Shown: positions 35,526-45,092 of the stretch, one piece after another
Numbering within the stretch: the stretch's first letter is position 1
Layout of the letters: every line of letters begins with the position of its first letter
Assembly: GCF_035987325.1 (NCBI RefSeq)
Contig: NZ_CP108488.1
Location: 1,798,001 to 1,862,000 of the forward strand
Direction of reading: 5' to 3'
Length of the DNA: 64,000 nucleotides
From: Streptomyces sp. NBC_01244
Lineage (GTDB): Bacteria; Actinomycetota; Actinomycetes; Streptomycetales; Streptomycetaceae
Position numbers and translations under genes: made by a program
Notes under the pieces: model-generated
Seen by the model: the letters and a program-made list of their open reading frames with translations, nothing else
Told to the model about the DNA's origin: nothing
Database searches by the model: none

Positions 35526-36764
35526 ATGGCAGGCAACACAGAGCCGCTTTCGCCGCGGGCCAAGCTGGCCGTGACGGCGGGCAAGGCCGCAGCGGCGGTG
35601 TCGCGGGCCGCGGGACGCGGAAGCGGATCGGTGATCGGAGGCAAGGTCGCGCTCAAGCTCGACCCCGATCTCCTCGGCGCGCTGGCGCAGCATCTCGACG
35701 TCGTCCTCGTCTCGGCGACGAACGGCAAGACCACGACGACCCGGCTCATCGCCGAGGCCCTGCGGGCCAGCGGGCCGGTCGTCTCGAACGCCCTGGGCGC
35801 CAACATGCCCGCGGGCATCACCTCCGCCCTGGCGGGCGGCTCGGACGCCCGCTACGGCGTCATCGAGGTGGACGAGAAGTACCTGGCCGGAGTGGCCCGG
35901 GACGTCACCCCCAAGGTGATCGCCCTGCTGAACCTCTCCCGCGACCAACTGGACCGCGCCGCCGAGACCCGCATGCTCGCGGAGAAGTGGCGCGAGGGCC
36001 TCTCGGGCTCCAAGGCCGTCGTCGTCGCGAACGCGGACGACCCGCTGATCGTGTGGGCGGCCTCCTCCTCGCAGAACGTGGTGTGGGTCGCGGCCGGCCA
36101 GGAGTGGAAGGACGACGCCTGGTCGTGCCCCTCCTGCGGTGGCGTCATGCAGCGTCCGGGCGACGACTGGTTCTGCGCCGAGTGCGGTTTCCGCCGTCCC
36201 ACCCCGAGCTGGGTGCTCTCCGGTGACCACGTGCTCGACCCGCACGGCAGCGCCTGGCCGATCAGCCTCCAGCTCCCGGGCCGCGCCAACAAGGCGAACG
36301 CGGCCACCTCGGCCGCGGTGGCCGCCGTCTTCGGCGTCCCGCCGCAGGTGGCGCTGGAGCGGATGTACCAGGTGCAGGCCGTCGCCGGACGCTACGACGT
36401 GGTGAGCTTCCAGGGCCGCGAACTGCGCCTGCTGCTCGCGAAGAACCCGGCCGGCTGGCTGGAGACCTTCTCCCTGATCGACCCGCCGCCGACCCCGGTG
36501 ATCCTGTCGGTGAACGCCCGCGGCGCGGACGGCACCGACACCTCCTGGCTGTGGGACGTGGACTACCCGCGCCTGGCCGGCCACCCGATCTTCGTGATCG
36601 GCGACCGCAAGCTGGACCTCGCGGTCCGCCTGGAAGTCGCGGGCCTGGACTTCCGCGTGTGCGAGACCCTCGACGAGGCCGTGCAGCTGGCGCCGCCCGG
36701 GCAGATCGAGCTGATCGCCAACTACACCGCCTTCCAGGACGTGCGCCGCCGCGTCGGCAACTAG
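35526..36764 (+). CDS. murT: Lipid II isoglutaminyl synthase, MurT subunit
   Basis: 412 aa Mur-ligase-like subunit that activates the D-Glu of lipid II for amidation by ammonia from GatD. ATP loop SATNGKTTTTRLIAEAL (about 63-79), a Mur-type LNLSRDQLDRAAE segment, a zinc-ribbon insert with four cysteines (CPSCGG...CAECGF, about 201-222) and the DUF1727 C-terminal domain (NPAGWLETF...). GGAGG precedes the ATG, with a TAGGCT -10-like hexamer at 35488. gatD follows 19 nt later. Confidence 0.96.
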   Translation: MAGNTEPLSPRAKLAVTAGKAAAAVSRAAGRGSGSVIGGKVALKLDPDLLGALAQHLDVVLVSATNGKTTTTRLIAEALRASGPVVSNALGANMPAGITSALAGGSDARYGVIEVDEKYLAGVARDVTPKVIALLNLSRDQLDRAAETRMLAEKWREGLSGSKAVVVANADDPLIVWAASSSQNVVWVAAGQEWKDDAWSCPSCGGVMQRPGDDWFCAECGFRRPTPSWVLSGDHVLDPHGSAWPISLQLPGRANKANAATSAAVAAVFGVPPQVALERMYQVQAVAGRYDVVSFQGRELRLLLAKNPAGWLETFSLIDPPPTPVILSVNARGADGTDTSWLWDVDYPRLAGHPIFVIGDRKLDLAVRLEVAGLDFRVCETLDEAVQLAPPGQIELIANYTAFQDVRRRVGN

Positions 36765-36783
36765 TACCCATAAGGACAAGAGC

Positions 36784-37512
36784 ATGAGCGACAACAGCCT
36801 GCGTCTGGTGTGGATCTACCCCGACCTGCTCAGCACGTACGGAGACCAGGGCAACGCCCTGGTCGTCGAGCGCCGGGCCCGCCGGCGCGGCCTGGACGTA
36901 CAGCGCGTGGACGTGCGCAGCGACCAGCCGATCCCGACCTCGGGCGACATCTACCTGATCGGCGGCGGCGAGGACCGGCCGCAGCGACTGGCCGCGGAGC
37001 GCCTGCTGCGCGACGGCGGCCTGGAGCGCGCCGTCTCCAACGGAGCGATCGTCTTCTCCGTCTGCGCCGGCTACCAGATCCTGGGCCAGGAGTTCGTCAA
37101 CGACGTCGGCGAGCGCCAGCAGGGCCTCGGCCTGCTGGACGTGGTGACCGTGCGCGGCGAGGGCGAGCGGTGCGTCGGCGACGTGCTGGCGGACATCGAC
37201 CCGCGGCTCGGGCTGCCGCAGCTGACCGGCTTCGAGAACCACCAGGGCGTCACGCACCTCGGCCCGACGGCCAGGCCGTTCGCCCACACCCGGCTCGGCC
37301 GGGGCAACGGCACCGGTGACGGCACCGAAGGCGCGTACAACGACACGGTGTTCGGCACGTACATGCACGGTCCCGTGATGGCGCGCAACCCGCAGATCGC
37401 GGACCTGCTGCTGAAGCTGGCCCTCGACGTGAACGCGCTGCCGCCCATCGACGACCGCTGGTACGAGGCGCTGCGCGCCGAGCGCATCGCGGCGGCCACG
37501 CAGCCCGCGTAG
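36784..37512 (+). CDS. gatD: Lipid II isoglutaminyl synthase, glutaminase subunit GatD
   Basis: 242 aa class I glutamine amidotransferase. Catalytic nucleophile C94 (FSVCAGYQ) and histidine H195 (GTYMHGPVM). Supplies ammonia to MurT, converting D-Glu to D-isoglutamine in peptidoglycan precursors. Two-gene operon with murT; a strong terminator follows. Confidence 0.96.
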   Translation: MSDNSLRLVWIYPDLLSTYGDQGNALVVERRARRRGLDVQRVDVRSDQPIPTSGDIYLIGGGEDRPQRLAAERLLRDGGLERAVSNGAIVFSVCAGYQILGQEFVNDVGERQQGLGLLDVVTVRGEGERCVGDVLADIDPRLGLPQLTGFENHQGVTHLGPTARPFAHTRLGRGNGTGDGTEGAYNDTVFGTYMHGPVMARNPQIADLLLKLALDVNALPPIDDRWYEALRAERIAAATQPA

Positions 37513-37564
37513 CCGCACCGCCAGCGGCACCACCGGCACCACCGGCACCGCCGATACCCGGCGT

Positions 37565-37598
37565 TCGGCCCGGATTCCCCTCGGGGCATCCGGGCCGA
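37565..37598 (+). terminator. Terminator of murT-gatD
   Basis: An 11-bp stem (tcggcccggat/atccgggccga) with an inner CCCC/GGGG hairpin, followed by TGTTTTC. It ends the operon 50 nt after gatD. Confidence 0.75.
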
Positions 37599-37736
37599 CG
37601 TGTTTTCGTACGACTGATCTGACCAGCATGTGGAGGATGGTTCAGTCCACCCTCGATCCGCTTGTAGGGTGCTGGGTAGTTCCAACCGGACGACGTGGTC
37701 CGGTCGTCGGCCCACGTTGCAAAGGTCCTCCCTGCC

Positions 37737-38765
37737 ATGCGCATAGGTGTGCTCACTTCCGGAGGCGACTGCCCCGGGCTCAACGCCGTCATCCGCTCCG
37801 TCGTGCACCGCGCCGTCGTCGACCACGGAGACGAGGTCATCGGTTTCCACGACGGCTGGCGCGGCCTCCTGGAGTGCGACTACCGCAAGCTCGACCTGGA
37901 CGCCGTGAGCGGCATCCTGGCCCGTGGCGGAACGATTCTGGGTTCCTCCCGGGTCCAGCCCGCCCATCTGCGCGACGGCGTGGAGCGGGCCCGCGGCCAC
38001 GTCGCCGATCTCGGCCTGGACGCCATCATCCCGATCGGCGGCGAAGGCACCCTGAAGGCCGCGAACCTGCTCTCGCAGGGCGGCCTGCCGATCGTCGGCG
38101 TCCCCAAGACGATCGACAACGACATCGCCTCCACCGACGTCACCTTCGGCTTCGACACCGCCGTCGGGGTCGCCACCGAGGCGCTGGACCGGCTGAAGAC
38201 CACCGCGGAGTCCCACCAGCGCGTGATGGTCGTCGAGGTCATGGGCCGCCACACCGGGTGGATCGCCCTGCACTCGGGCATGGCGGCCGGCGCGCACGCG
38301 ATCGTCGTACCGGAGCGCCCCTTCGACATCGAGGAGCTGACGGCGATCGTCGGCGAACGCTTCCAGCAGGGCAAGCGCTTCGCGATCGTCGTGGTCGCCG
38401 AGGGCGCCAAGCCCGCCGCGGGCAGCTCGATGGCCCTCGAGGAGGGCGGCACCGACATGTACGGCCACGAGCGGTTCGCCGGCATCGGCAACCGCCTCGC
38501 CGTCGAGCTGGAGGAGCGCCTCGGCAAGGAGGCCCGGCCGGTCATCCTGGGCCACGTCCAGCGCGGCGGCACCCCCACGGCGTACGACCGCGTCCTGGCG
38601 ACCCGCTTCGGCTGGCACGCCGTGGAGGCCGCCCACCGGGGCGAGTTCGGGATGCTCACGGCCCTGCGCGGCACGGACATCGTCATGGTCCCGCTCGACG
38701 AGGCGGTCCAGACCCTGAAGACGGTCCCGTCCGAGCGCTACGACGAGGCACAGAACGTGCTGTGA
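37737..38765 (+). CDS. pfkA: 6-phosphofructokinase
   Basis: 342 aa. Phosphorylates fructose 6-phosphate in glycolysis. Motifs: GVLTSGGDCPGLNAVIR (4-20), GGEGTLKAA (about 101-109), VPKTIDNDI (about 122-130), VVEVMGRHTGWIA, and GHVQRGGTPTAYDRVLATRFG. The second residue of GGEGT-type sites and the lysine of PKTIDND give the Gly/Lys pattern of actinomycete ATP-dependent enzymes related to PPi-PFKs. No ribosome site is obvious; a TAGGGT -10 candidate is at 37665-37670. Confidence 0.95.
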   Translation: MRIGVLTSGGDCPGLNAVIRSVVHRAVVDHGDEVIGFHDGWRGLLECDYRKLDLDAVSGILARGGTILGSSRVQPAHLRDGVERARGHVADLGLDAIIPIGGEGTLKAANLLSQGGLPIVGVPKTIDNDIASTDVTFGFDTAVGVATEALDRLKTTAESHQRVMVVEVMGRHTGWIALHSGMAAGAHAIVVPERPFDIEELTAIVGERFQQGKRFAIVVVAEGAKPAAGSSMALEEGGTDMYGHERFAGIGNRLAVELEERLGKEARPVILGHVQRGGTPTAYDRVLATRFGWHAVEAAHRGEFGMLTALRGTDIVMVPLDEAVQTLKTVPSERYDEAQNVL

Positions 38766-38799
38766 TCTTTCCCCTTTTCCGCGTGTCACTCCCGTAATG

Positions 38800-38833
38800 G
38801 CCGCCCCCGGACGATTTCCCGTCCGGGGGCGGC
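38800..38833 (+). terminator. Terminator of pfkA
   Basis: Perfect 13-bp stem gccgcccccggac with an 8-nt loop, 34 nt after the pfkA stop. Confidence 0.8.
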
Positions 38834-38874
38834 ATTACTGTGGTGGGGCACCACGGGTCAAGGGAGTGAAGAGA

Positions 38875-39837
38875 TTGAGTTACCTCGCGCACGACGGCAT
38901 GGACATGCACGACATGGACCTGCCGCCCTTCACCCTCGGGCGCGGGCTGGAGTTCTCCTTCGACGCCTTCTTCCTCATCGGCTCGCTCCTCGGCCTCGCG
39001 CTGTACGGGTGGGGCGTGGTGCGGCTGCGCCGGCGCGGGGACGCCTGGCCGGTCGGGCGGACGGTCGCCTTCACCATCGGCGTGCTGAGCGTGGCCCTGG
39101 TGATGTGCACCAAGCTGAACGACTACGGCATGGTCATGTTCAGCGTGCACATGGTCCAGCACATGGTGATCAGCATGCTCAGCCCGATCCTGCTGCTGCT
39201 GGGCGCGCCCGTGACGCTGGCCCTGCGCGCGCTGCCGCCCGCGGCCCGCGGTCACAAGGGGCCGCGCGAGCTGCTGCTGATGCTCCTGCACAGCCGGTAC
39301 ATGAAGGTGATCACCCATCCGGTGTTCACCATCCCGATGTTCATCGCCAGCCTCTACGGGCTGTACTTCACCCCGCTCTTCGACTTCCTCATGGGCTCGA
39401 AGACCGGCCACATCGCGATGATGGTGCACTTCCTCGCCGTCGGCCTCGTCTTCTTCTGGCCGATCATGGGCGTGGACCCGGGCCCGCACCGCCCCGGCTA
39501 CGTGATGCGGATGCTGGAGCTGTTCGCCGGAATGCCCTTCCACGCCTTCTTCGGCATCGCGCTGATGATGGGCAGCGAGCCGATGATCAAGACGTACGCG
39601 AACCCGCCCGCCTCCCTCGGCATCGACCCCCTGCTCGACCAGCAGTGGGGCGGCGGCATCGCCTGGGCCTTCAGCGAGATCCCCTCGGTGCTGGTGCTGA
39701 TCGCGCTGGTCTACCAGTGGTACCACTCGGAACAGCGGGCCGCGAAGCGCTCCGACCGGTCCGAGGACCGCAACGGGGACCAGGAGCTGGCGGCCTACAA
39801 CTCGTATCTCGCCTCGCTCCAAGCGCGTGGCCAGTAG
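38875..39837 (+). CDS. CtaG/Caa3-type cytochrome c oxidase assembly protein
   Basis: 320 aa from TTG, with GGGAG eight nt upstream. About seven membrane helices. Metal-binding-type residues are abundant: the start is MDMHDMDLPPF, helix 3 has FSVHMVQHMVIS, later MMVHFLAVGLVFFWPIMGVDPGP and GMPFHAFFGIALMMGSEPMI. This matches the CtaG_Caa3 family thought to help insert copper into the oxidase. The charged tail ends in SLQARGQ. Stands alone between pfkA and a small gene. Confidence 0.88.
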   Translation: MSYLAHDGMDMHDMDLPPFTLGRGLEFSFDAFFLIGSLLGLALYGWGVVRLRRRGDAWPVGRTVAFTIGVLSVALVMCTKLNDYGMVMFSVHMVQHMVISMLSPILLLLGAPVTLALRALPPAARGHKGPRELLLMLLHSRYMKVITHPVFTIPMFIASLYGLYFTPLFDFLMGSKTGHIAMMVHFLAVGLVFFWPIMGVDPGPHRPGYVMRMLELFAGMPFHAFFGIALMMGSEPMIKTYANPPASLGIDPLLDQQWGGGIAWAFSEIPSVLVLIALVYQWYHSEQRAAKRSDRSEDRNGDQELAAYNSYLASLQARGQ

Positions 39838-39869
39838 CGCGGGACCACCTTCAGGCGCCACCATGGGGC

Positions 39870-40028
39870 ATGACCGGATCCGTGAAGGCGATGGCAGTGA
39901 TGACCTTCGCCTCTCTGGTGGCGATCGCCACGTATTCCGTGGCCCTGGGAAGCAACGGCTGGCTGTGGTTCGGCTGGGTCGTGCTGGGGCTGCTCACCGC
40001 GGGAATGGCGGCCACGGGCGGTGCGTGA
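39870..40028 (+). CDS. Small membrane protein, unknown function
   Basis: 52 aa with two hydrophobic stretches (AVMTFASLVAIATYSVAL and WLWFGWVVLGLLTAGMAAT) around a short GSNG turn. Begins 32 nt after the assembly factor gene. No recognisable ribosome site. Family not recognised. Confidence 0.6.
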   Translation: MTGSVKAMAVMTFASLVAIATYSVALGSNGWLWFGWVVLGLLTAGMAATGGA

Positions 40029-40073
40029 GCCGCCGCCCCCTCCACCCCCTCGCGAGCCGTCCGTAGGATGTCC

Positions 40074-40079
40074 GTGACC
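40074..40079 (+). promoter_or_regulatory. -10 element TAGGAT of the acyltransferase gene
   Basis: TAGGAT matches the vegetative -10 consensus of Streptomyces and lies 25 nt before the GTG start. No good -35 is visible. Confidence 0.4.
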
Positions 40080-40104
40080 ACGGGACGTCGACGGGAGCCG
40101 CTTG

Positions 40105-40815
40105 GTGTTCTACCACTTGCTCAAGCACGTGATCCTGGGACCGCTGCTGCGGCTCCTGTTCCGGCCCCGCATCGAAGGACTGGAGAACATCCCGGAGGAC
40201 GGGGCCGCGATCATCGCGGGCAACCACCTGTCGTTCTCGGACCATTTCCTGATGCCCGCGATCCTCAAACGGCGCATCACCTTCCTCGCCAAGGCCGAGT
40301 ACTTCACCGGACCGGGCGTGAAGGGACGGCTCACCGCCGCCTTCTTCCGCAGCGCCGGACAGATCCCGGTCGACCGGTCCGGTAAGGACGCCGGTCAGGC
40401 GGCGCTCCGCGAGGGACTCGGGGTGCTGTCCAAGGGAGAGCTGCTCGGCATCTACCCGGAGGGCACCCGCTCGCACGACGGGCGGCTCTACAAGGGCAAG
40501 GTCGGCGTCGCGGCGATGGCACTCGGCGCCGAAGTGCCCGTCGTCCCGTGCGCGATGGTCGGGACCTTCGAGATCCAGCCGCCCGGGCAGAAGATCCCCA
40601 AGATCCGCCGGGTCACGATCCGCTTCGGCCGGCCGCTGGACTTCTCCCGGTACGCGGGGATGGAGGGCGAGCGGGCCGTGCTGCGGGCCATCACCGACGA
40701 GATCATGTACGAGGTCCTCGCCCTGTCCGGCCAGGAGTACGTGGACCGGTACGCCGCCGAGGTCAAGGCGGAGGAAGAGGAAGCGCGGAAGAAGGCCCGG
40801 CGCAGGTTGCGCTGA
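40105..40815 (+). CDS. 1-acyl-sn-glycerol-3-phosphate acyltransferase (PlsC-like)
   Basis: 236 aa from GTG 40105 (GGGAG seven nt upstream; TTG 40102 is in frame). Catalytic NHLSFSD gives H41-x4-D46; substrate motifs YPEGTRSHDGRLYKGKVG and VPVVPCAMVGT follow. Makes phosphatidic acid in membrane lipid synthesis. The C-terminal tail is a charged helix (EVKAEEEEARKKARRR). Confidence 0.93.
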   Translation: MFYHLLKHVILGPLLRLLFRPRIEGLENIPEDGAAIIAGNHLSFSDHFLMPAILKRRITFLAKAEYFTGPGVKGRLTAAFFRSAGQIPVDRSGKDAGQAALREGLGVLSKGELLGIYPEGTRSHDGRLYKGKVGVAAMALGAEVPVVPCAMVGTFEIQPPGQKIPKIRRVTIRFGRPLDFSRYAGMEGERAVLRAITDEIMYEVLALSGQEYVDRYAAEVKAEEEEARKKARRRLR

Positions 40816-40857
40816 GCCCTCTCCCGTGCGGTGTGGAGCTGTTCCCGCCCGGTCCGG

Positions 40858-42546
40858 CTAGCGGACGGCCGGGAGCTCGTCGATCGCCCGCTGGTCGGCG
40901 GCCGGGGCCGGCGCGAGCAGCTTGGCGGCGACGGGGGCCGGGGCCACCGGGGTGGCGTGCGGATCGCACGTCACGTTCCGGGCGTCCACCTTGCCGGTGA
41001 GCAGGTAGGTGTCCACCCGGGTGTTGATGCAGGGGTTCACCAGGTTGGTGACACCGTGCGAGCCGGCGCCCTTCTCGGTGATGAGCCGCGAGCCGGCGAG
41101 CCGCTGGTTCAGCGAGACCCCGCCCTTGTACGGCGTGGCCGCGTCCCGCTCGGCCTGGACGATCAGCACCGGAGGCAGGCCGCGGTGAGCGCCGACCCCG
41201 ACCTCGATCGCGTGGTGCTGCTTGGACTTCCAGGTGGCGCAGGGCAGGTTCATCCACGCGTTGGCCCAGGTCATGAAGGGGTACTGGGCGTGCAGCTTGG
41301 AGTTGTCCCGGTCCCACTTGGACCAGCTGGTGGGCCACTTGGCGTCGGCGCACTCGACGGCGGTGTAGACGGCGTTGCTGTTCTCGGCCGAGGCGTTGCC
41401 CTGGATGTCGCTCATGTCGGGGGCGATGGCGTCGATCAGCGCCTGCTCGTCACCGGCGGCGTACGCGGCCCAGGTCTGGGCGACGGGCACCCAGGAGGAG
41501 TCGTAGTACGGGGCGCTCTGGAAGAAGCCGATCAGCTCGGCCGGGCCGACGATCCCGCCGAGCGGGTTGGCCTTGGCCTTGGCGCGCAGCTCCAGCCACT
41601 TGGCCTCGACCGCGGCGCGGGTGGTACCGAGGTGGAAGGAGGCGTCGTTCTTGGCGACCCAGTCCTCCCAGTCGTTCCAGCGCATCTGGAAGGCGACGTC
41701 CTGGCCGAGGTTGGCCTCGTACCAGATGTTGTCGCGGGACGGGTCGACCACGCTGTCCGCGATCATGCGGCGCACGTGCGTCGGGAACAGGGTCGCGTAG
41801 ACCCCGGCGATGTAGGTGCCGTAGGAGACGCCGAGGAAGTTCAGCTTCTTCTCGCCGAGGGCGGCACGGATGACGTCCAGGTCACGCGCGACGTTCGGCG
41901 TGGTCATGAACGGCAGCATCTCGCCGCTGCGCTCCTTGCAGCCGTCCGCGTATTCCTCGGCGAGCTTGCGCTGGGCGTCCTTGTCGGCCTTGCTGCCCGG
42001 CACCGGGTCGGCCTTGGGGGCCTTGACGTACTCCTGTGGGTCGATGCAGGAGATCGGCGCGGAGTGGCCGACGCCGCGCGGGTCGAAGCCCACAAAGTCG
42101 TACGCCTTCGCGGTGTTGACCCACAGCGGGCTCTTGGTGGTGATCCGGCGGGGGAAGCGCATGCCGGAGCCGCCGGGGCCGCCGGGGTTGTAGACGAGCG
42201 CGCCCTGGCGCTCTTCCTTGGTGCCGGTGCTGACGGCGCGGTCGACCGCGAGGTCGATCGTCTTGCCGAAGGGCTTGCTGTAGTCGAGCGGGACCTTCAC
42301 GAAGCCGCACTGGATGGGCGCCGCGAATCCCCAGTCGGGCGGGCAGTCCTTCCAGTCGATCCCGGCGCGCGCCGCGCGGGCGGCGGCGATCTGGGTGCCG
42401 AACGCCTCGGCGATCGGGTTGTCGCGGCCGGAGGGGCCGGACGAGAAGGTGGAGGAGGCCGACGCCGACGGGGCGAGCAGCAGGCTCGCCGCCAGCGTGC
42501 CGGTGACCAGAGTTGCGGCGCTCCCCAGCACCGCGTTGCGTATCAC
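40858..42546 (-). CDS. Secreted alpha/beta hydrolase, tripeptidyl aminopeptidase-like
   Basis: 562 aa from GTG, with AGGGGGA upstream. A signal peptide (AATLVTGTLAASLLLAPSASAS) precedes the S33-type hydrolase: oxyanion NPGGPGGSGM (about 119-128), nucleophile GVSYGT (about 240-245), acid region VQAERDAATPYKGG and catalytic His in GSHGVTN. Matches the SlpD/SlpE/Tap group that removes N-terminal tripeptides from secreted proteins. It may follow the urease operon but is separated by a hairpin. Confidence 0.92.
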   Translation of the reverse strand: MIRNAVLGSAATLVTGTLAASLLLAPSASASSTFSSGPSGRDNPIAEAFGTQIAAARAARAGIDWKDCPPDWGFAAPIQCGFVKVPLDYSKPFGKTIDLAVDRAVSTGTKEERQGALVYNPGGPGGSGMRFPRRITTKSPLWVNTAKAYDFVGFDPRGVGHSAPISCIDPQEYVKAPKADPVPGSKADKDAQRKLAEEYADGCKERSGEMLPFMTTPNVARDLDVIRAALGEKKLNFLGVSYGTYIAGVYATLFPTHVRRMIADSVVDPSRDNIWYEANLGQDVAFQMRWNDWEDWVAKNDASFHLGTTRAAVEAKWLELRAKAKANPLGGIVGPAELIGFFQSAPYYDSSWVPVAQTWAAYAAGDEQALIDAIAPDMSDIQGNASAENSNAVYTAVECADAKWPTSWSKWDRDNSKLHAQYPFMTWANAWMNLPCATWKSKQHHAIEVGVGAHRGLPPVLIVQAERDAATPYKGGVSLNQRLAGSRLITEKGAGSHGVTNLVNPCINTRVDTYLLTGKVDARNVTCDPHATPVAPAPVAAKLLAPAPAADQRAIDELPAVR

Positions 42547-42736
42547 GTGGTTGTTCCCCCTGCGTCATCTGCCGCCGTGGGCGGCGTGGTTCGTGCCGGT
42601 GTGAATGTGCGTCGGCATCTGCAGGGGATACTTCCGCCTGACCGGGAGCGGGCGACAGAGCACGGGGCCGTTCTTTGCCAACCCGATATCCGGAAATGCG
42701 TGTACCGCTGAGCGGTGTCGGGTTCGTCCCGGGTTC

Positions 42737-42762
42737 GGCGGCCGTCTGCCGTGGCGGCCGCC
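42737..42762 (-). terminator. Hairpin after the urease operon
   Basis: GGCGGCCG/CGGCCGCC stem of 8 bp, extended by CCCG/CGGG around a bulge, ends just after the ureD stop. Confidence 0.55.
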
Positions 42763-42767
42763 CGGGT

Positions 42768-43609
42768 TCACCAACCGTAGGTGGCGCAGGCGGAGTCGAG
42801 CAGTTCGCGGAGCCGCAGTGCGTCCGGGGCCAGGGCCGTGACCAGGACGGCCGGACCAGCCAGCGGCGTGATGGCGGCGAACTCCCCCAGCATCCCGGCC
42901 TGCGGCGGGGCCTTCGCGAACTCCGGGTCCACCACCAGCAGCTGGCCCAGTGCCCGGTGGCCCGCGAGTCCCCCCGGACCGTCCCAGCCGCCGGGCGCGC
43001 CGGGTCCGCAGGCCACCTCCTGGTCCAGCAGCGGGCGCCCGTCCCGGGTCACGGTGAGCCGGGACCGCAGCAGGCCCGGAGCCTCCCCGGTGCGGCCGAG
43101 CACCTGCTCCTCGCGCAGCAGGAGCCGGGCGGTGGGGGCGAGTTCGGCGCGGGTGCGGACCCGCAGGTCGCTGCCGCGCACCGAGACCAGGGGCTCCGGC
43201 AGCCAGCGCACCGCCGCCCCGGCCCCGAGCCGGAGCCGTACGTCGTACCGCGCCGGTTCCCCGTTCCGGCCGGGGAGCGCCAGGGTGGCCGCCGCCGAGC
43301 GGAGCACCAGCCGGGCGCCCGCTCCTGCGGTGGCTTCGACCGTGAGGTGGTCCCCGCCCAGGGGAGCGCTCATGGCGCCGACCAGCATGACGCCCGCCTC
43401 CCCTGGCCCGCCCCGGGTGCGGCGCAGGGCGAGCGGCCCCTCCCCGGCCAGCAGCGGCAGGGCGGTGGAGCCCCGGCCGTCGGCGGCGGCGCCGATCCGG
43501 GCGGTGGCGCGCAGGCCGGCCGGAGCGGGGGCCGGGGGGCGGGCGGGGTGCACCACGCCCGTCGCCGTGGGGACGCGTGCGGGGATCACCGTAGGGCTCA
43601 CCGCGGGGC

Positions 43610-43613
<4 letters not shown>
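42768..43613 (-). CDS. ureD: Urease accessory protein UreD
   Basis: 281 aa. Scaffold that delivers nickel with UreF and UreG. UreD signatures: [56 protein letters not shown]. Starts at a GTG overlapping the ureG stop (GTGA). Last gene of the operon. The first 25 residues are Pro/Ala-rich and weakly conserved. Confidence 0.92.
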
Positions 43614-44314
<701 letters not shown>

Positions 44315-44384
44315 GGCAGGTCTCCTTGAGCTGGGGCAGGGGGATGCGGGGGCGTGCGGGGCGGGGCGCCGGAGGGATGAGGGA

Positions 44385-45059
44385 TCAGGAGGCGAACAGC
44401 CGTACCGGCCAGTCGGCATGGGCCTGCGCCGCGATGTCCAGCAGCGGCGAGGAGGCCGCGGGCAGGGTCTGCGTACCGCCGGTGCGGGCCCGCAGCGCGG
44501 CCCGCTCCGCGCGGCGGGACACGGAGTCCAGCTCGGGTGCGAGCCCGGCCAGGACCCGGCTCGCCTCGAAGGGGTCCAGGCCGAGCAGCCGTACGGTGGC
44601 GGTGGCCGGCCCGCTCACGCTCTCGTACGCGGCCACGTGCGCGGCGTCGAGCGGCCCGAGCCCGGCCGACCGGGCCGTCACGCCGAGCACCACGGGCTGG
44701 TGCGCCCCGCGCGGGAACGCGGCGGCCAGCGCGTCCAGTTCCGCGCCGGGCCAGGTGGCGCGGGCGGCGCGCATCAGCTGGCGCCCGAGCCGCCGGGCGC
44801 AGGCGCGCAGCGCGGGCGACGGGGTCCGGGCGTCGGCGGCCTCGTCGAGGGCCGCCGGGTCGATCCCGAGGGCGGCCGCCGCGGCGAGCCCGGCCGCGAC
44901 GAGCCCGGCGGTGTGCAGCCGGCCCCGGCAGAACTCCGCCAGGGTGGCGGCGTCGTGGATCCGGCCCGCCTTGCAGGCGGCCTCGGCCCCGCCGGAATGG
45001 GCGTGCCCTCCGGCGGGGAAGCGGCCGTCGGCGAGGACGAGGAGGGTGGCGAGGCTCAT
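44385..45059 (-). CDS. ureF: Urease accessory protein UreF
   Basis: 224 aa helical protein that links UreD and UreG. Start typical of the family ([19 protein letters not shown]), an [15 protein letters not shown] middle and a [21 protein letters not shown] end. It lies 33 nt after ureC. Confidence 0.94.
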   Translation of the reverse strand: MSLATLLVLADGRFPAGGHAHSGGAEAACKAGRIHDAATLAEFCRGRLHTAGLVAAGLAAAAALGIDPAALDEAADARTPSPALRACARRLGRQLMRAARATWPGAELDALAAAFPRGAHQPVVLGVTARSAGLGPLDAAHVAAYESVSGPATATVRLLGLDPFEASRVLAGLAPELDSVSRRAERAALRARTGGTQTLPAASSPLLDIAAQAHADWPVRLFAS

Positions 45060-45092
45060 CGGACGGGGCCCCTTCCCATCAGAGGGTTCCCA

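Noticed and set aside
37737..38765. Pyrophosphate-dependent phosphofructokinase
   Set aside because: The GGEGT glycine favours ATP as donor despite the PPi-type PKTIDND lysine; this mixed pattern is known in actinomycete ATP-PFKs.
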